Below, piece after piece: positions 28,810 through 30,834 of a stretch of DNA of 30,834 nucleotides (positions are counted from its first letter, which is position 1; every line of letters begins with the position of its first letter). The notes under the pieces were generated by a model, which worked only from the letters and a program-made list of their open reading frames with translations, did no database searches and was not told the DNA's origin. The position numbers and the translations under genes are program-made. The stretch comes from Lachnospiraceae bacterium UBA3845 (GTDB taxonomy: Bacteria > Bacillota > Clostridia > Lachnospirales > Lachnospiraceae). The stretch is taken from the NCBI GenBank assembly GCA_002392705.1, contig DGHP01000157.1:1-30834 (forward strand). The letters are read 5' to 3'.

Positions 28810-30834
28810 TCAGGCGTCTTCATCCATGCCGGCCCCGGCGGAAGCATCCTCCTGCGCTTCAGGCTCTCCGGCGGTCTCCTTTGCCGGCAGCTTTTTCCGG
28901 CTTTTGCGCAGGGCCGGTCCGCGTTTTTTTCTCCGCTCCGTCTCAAAAGACAGAAGGTACAGGGCGGCGCAGACAAGAGAAAGGATCGTTCCTTCCTTTA
29001 TTCCGTCCGGAACATAGCTGAGAAGAATCTCATGGCTGCCGGCAGTCAGCGGGAGGCCCAGAAGGGCGGACCCGATCCGGTCTGCCGTGACTTCCTTCCC
29101 GTCCACCGTGCATTTCCAGTTCCTGTCGTAGGGTACCGTAATCAGCAGCTCCGCGTCCTCCGGAGCTTCAATCGTACCGCTGAGCCGGTGTCCCTGTGCC
29201 CTGACGTTCTCCAGCTGATGGGCGGCCAGATGCTCTATGACTGCCTTCTCCGCCGCGTCCGGGCAGGTATATATGGACGCCTCCTTTTTGCCGGAGGAGT
29301 TGTTCAGCGTCACAGTAAATGAGGCGTCCCGGTTCCCGTCAGAGGAATAGACGGAATAAAGATGGTCCGTATAAGTCGCGTAGGTCTTGTGAAACTCCGG
29401 CGTCGTAAGGTTCATCTCCTTCACCCGGGAAGGCAGATAGATGTAAACCTGCTTGCCATCCGGAATCCGGATCCCGTTCGACACCCCGTCCTCCAGGGAA
29501 ATATATCTGTCCAGGCGGAAAATGTCCTCCATCCCGGTCGCCAGGCGGACAAAGGCGTTCTGCACCTCTATGGGAGTTCCCTGTTCGATATCCCAGTCCA
29601 GCAGTTCTTTATTCGTCAGAAAGCCGATCGCCAGCGCGTCATCATTCCGGTAAAGCGTCAGGTTCCCGTCATCCGTCACCGGTTCCATCCCGTAGAAGCT
29701 GCTGCCCGTCCCGTGGGCGGAGAGCACATACTTTATGCCCAGCACATCGTTCATCAGCTCCGTCACGCCGTTATAGCCGTTTTTGTTGGTCCTGGCCTCA
29801 ATTCCGAGCCGGTCGCAGAAATCCGTCACGGAAGCCTGCATGGTGGAATTGAACATCACGAGCGCTTTCCCGCCGCAGAACATGGTGACATTCCGCATCC
29901 TCTGGGCGTCCACCTCGGACCGGTACCAGGAGCTGTCGCCGATCCCGGCCATCAGGCTTTTATAGGAAGCCTGATCCTTCAGGTAGATGTCCCTTGTGAC
30001 AGAATCATTGCAGATGATCCCGTAGACCGCGCTCGCTCCGGCTTCCACCACCAGAAAGCCTGAAAGGAGAAAGGCATAGAACTGTCTCTTCATGCGGCTG
30101 ATGCGGACGATCAGAAGAAGACCGAAATAGATGCACAGCAGAAGAAGGGTGACAATATAAGTTTCATTTCCGTAGGCTTCCCCTTCATAGTTTTCCCCGA
30201 GCCTCAGAAGGAAGACAGCAAGCGCGAACACGACGGGCACCGCGCCGCTGACGATGATCTTCCACAGTGACATGGCGGGAATATCGGCTGACGCGTCGAA
30301 GCACATAACCAGGATCACCGCCACATAGAGGAAGGCGAATCGGTTCGGAATCCCGTTCTGCTGATGAAAACCATGCCAGATGTAGTTGAGCACATTGAGC
30401 GAAAAGCTCAGGAGCAGAAAAGCCGTCAGCGCAAAGAAGGCGGCTTTCTCCCTAAGCCGGATCCTGCGGTCAAGCAGATAGAGAATCACCAGCAGGAAGA
30501 TGGATACGCCGCAGTAAGCGTTCAGTCCGACCTGGGAGTTCGCGATATTGATCGGGGGAATCCCCGCAAAATGCGCCATGACAAGGTCCAGGAAACTGTC
30601 ATAGAACTTGATCACGCCCGGAAATTTATTGCTCTGCATGGACTCGGAGATGGTCAGGGCCCGGTAGGCCGGAAACAGCACCATCGCGCCCATGCCGCCC
30701 GCAAGCAGGGAAAACCAGCCGAAGCGGAATATCCTCGCAAGGAAAAGCTTCAGGGAGGCAAAACCTGCCGAAATCATGCATACGATAAAATACAGAACGG
30801 CGAAGATGCAGAGCATGAAGCCGATGTAATAATT
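28810..30834 (-). CDS. YfhO-family membrane protein, 5' end beyond the window
   Basis: Large polytopic membrane protein of the YfhO family. In Bacillus and Listeria relatives it is linked to lipoteichoic acid or undecaprenyl-phosphate glycosylation; the exact role here is unknown. The frame stays open to 30834, so the protein starts upstream: 674 residues are visible, beginning NYYIGFMLCIFAVLYFIVCM, a typical YfhO segment. About 9 membrane helices are followed by a periplasmic-type domain (residues about 270-600) with DRNWKCTVDGKEV near the C-terminus, a last helix (GTILSLVCAALYLLSFE) and a charged tail rich in Lys and Glu. It lies 115 bases before murB in the same orientation. Confidence 0.88.
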   Translation of the reverse strand, partial: NYYIGFMLCIFAVLYFIVCMISAGFASLKLFLARIFRFGWFSLLAGGMGAMVLFPAYRALTISESMQSNKFPGVIKFYDSFLDLVMAHFAGIPPINIANSQVGLNAYCGVSIFLLVILYLLDRRIRLREKAAFFALTAFLLLSFSLNVLNYIWHGFHQQNGIPNRFAFLYVAVILVMCFDASADIPAMSLWKIIVSGAVPVVFALAVFLLRLGENYEGEAYGNETYIVTLLLLCIYFGLLLIVRISRMKRQFYAFLLSGFLVVEAGASAVYGIICNDSVTRDIYLKDQASYKSLMAGIGDSSWYRSEVDAQRMRNVTMFCGGKALVMFNSTMQASVTDFCDRLGIEARTNKNGYNGVTELMNDVLGIKYVLSAHGTGSSFYGMEPVTDDGNLTLYRNDDALAIGFLTNKELLDWDIEQGTPIEVQNAFVRLATGMEDIFRLDRYISLEDGVSNGIRIPDGKQVYIYLPSRVKEMNLTTPEFHKTYATYTDHLYSVYSSDGNRDASFTVTLNNSSGKKEASIYTCPDAAEKAVIEHLAAHQLENVRAQGHRLSGTIEAPEDAELLITVPYDRNWKCTVDGKEVTADRIGSALLGLPLTAGSHEILLSYVPDGIKEGTILSLVCAALYLLSFETERRKKRGPALRKSRKKLPAKETAGEPEAQEDASAGAGMDEDA

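Overview
The window reads as a chromosomal stretch from a Gram-positive bacterium of the Clostridia, most likely a Lachnospiraceae-type organism. Pointers are the ribosomal operons rpmJ-rpsM-rpsK-rpsD and infC-rpmI-rplT, the murB-rapZ-whiA cluster, strong GGAGG-type ribosome binding sites, sigma-A-type promoters, an AUU start on infC, and two large proteins (DUF5717/DUF5716 type) that I know mainly from Lachnospiraceae. Nearly every gene is on the minus strand. I see no insertion sequence, phage gene or CRISPR array.

Layout from high to low coordinates, which is the direction of transcription. 30834-28810: truncated YfhO-type membrane protein. 28694-24672: cell-envelope/regulation cluster murB, rapZ, whiA and an MFS-like transporter. 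24570-20988: a tightly coupled pair, a Tet(M)/EF-G-like GTPase fused to a YacP/Rae1-type NYN ribonuclease, followed by a cytidylate-kinase-like protein. 20735-14361: nrdR, then three genes for a 1213-residue DUF5717-type protein, a DUF5716-type protein with possible actin/Hsp70 fold, and a TPR-like protein. 14092-9198: purB, purA and a polytopic membrane protein cut in two by one in-frame TGA. 8952-9191 on the plus strand: a lone small membrane protein. 8411-6666: SEC-C protein, YdcF/DUF218 protein and a 56-residue membrane protein. 6620-5132: infC-rpmI-rplT with promoter, attenuator and terminator. 4096-5095 on the plus strand: HTH-Uma2 fusion with its own promoter and terminator. 3876-2371: two-domain polyphosphate:AMP phosphotransferase. 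2322-2164: tRNA-Leu(AAG). 1969-1: rpmJ, rpsM, rpsK and truncated rpsD, driven by a promoter directly before rpmJ.

Most of the window is translation and core metabolism: ribosomal proteins, IF-3 and tRNA; AMP synthesis from IMP (purB, purA) and AMP phosphorylation by polyphosphate; peptidoglycan precursor synthesis (murB). The most interesting parts are (1) the translational GTPase-Rae1 fusion, which by its parts should act at the ribosomal A site and cut mRNA, (2) the uncharacterised DUF5717/DUF5716/TPR cluster, and (3) a recurring pattern of short degenerate tandem duplications, each in the gap just beyond the 3' end of a minus-strand gene. All protein families are assigned by reading motifs by eye; no database search was run.
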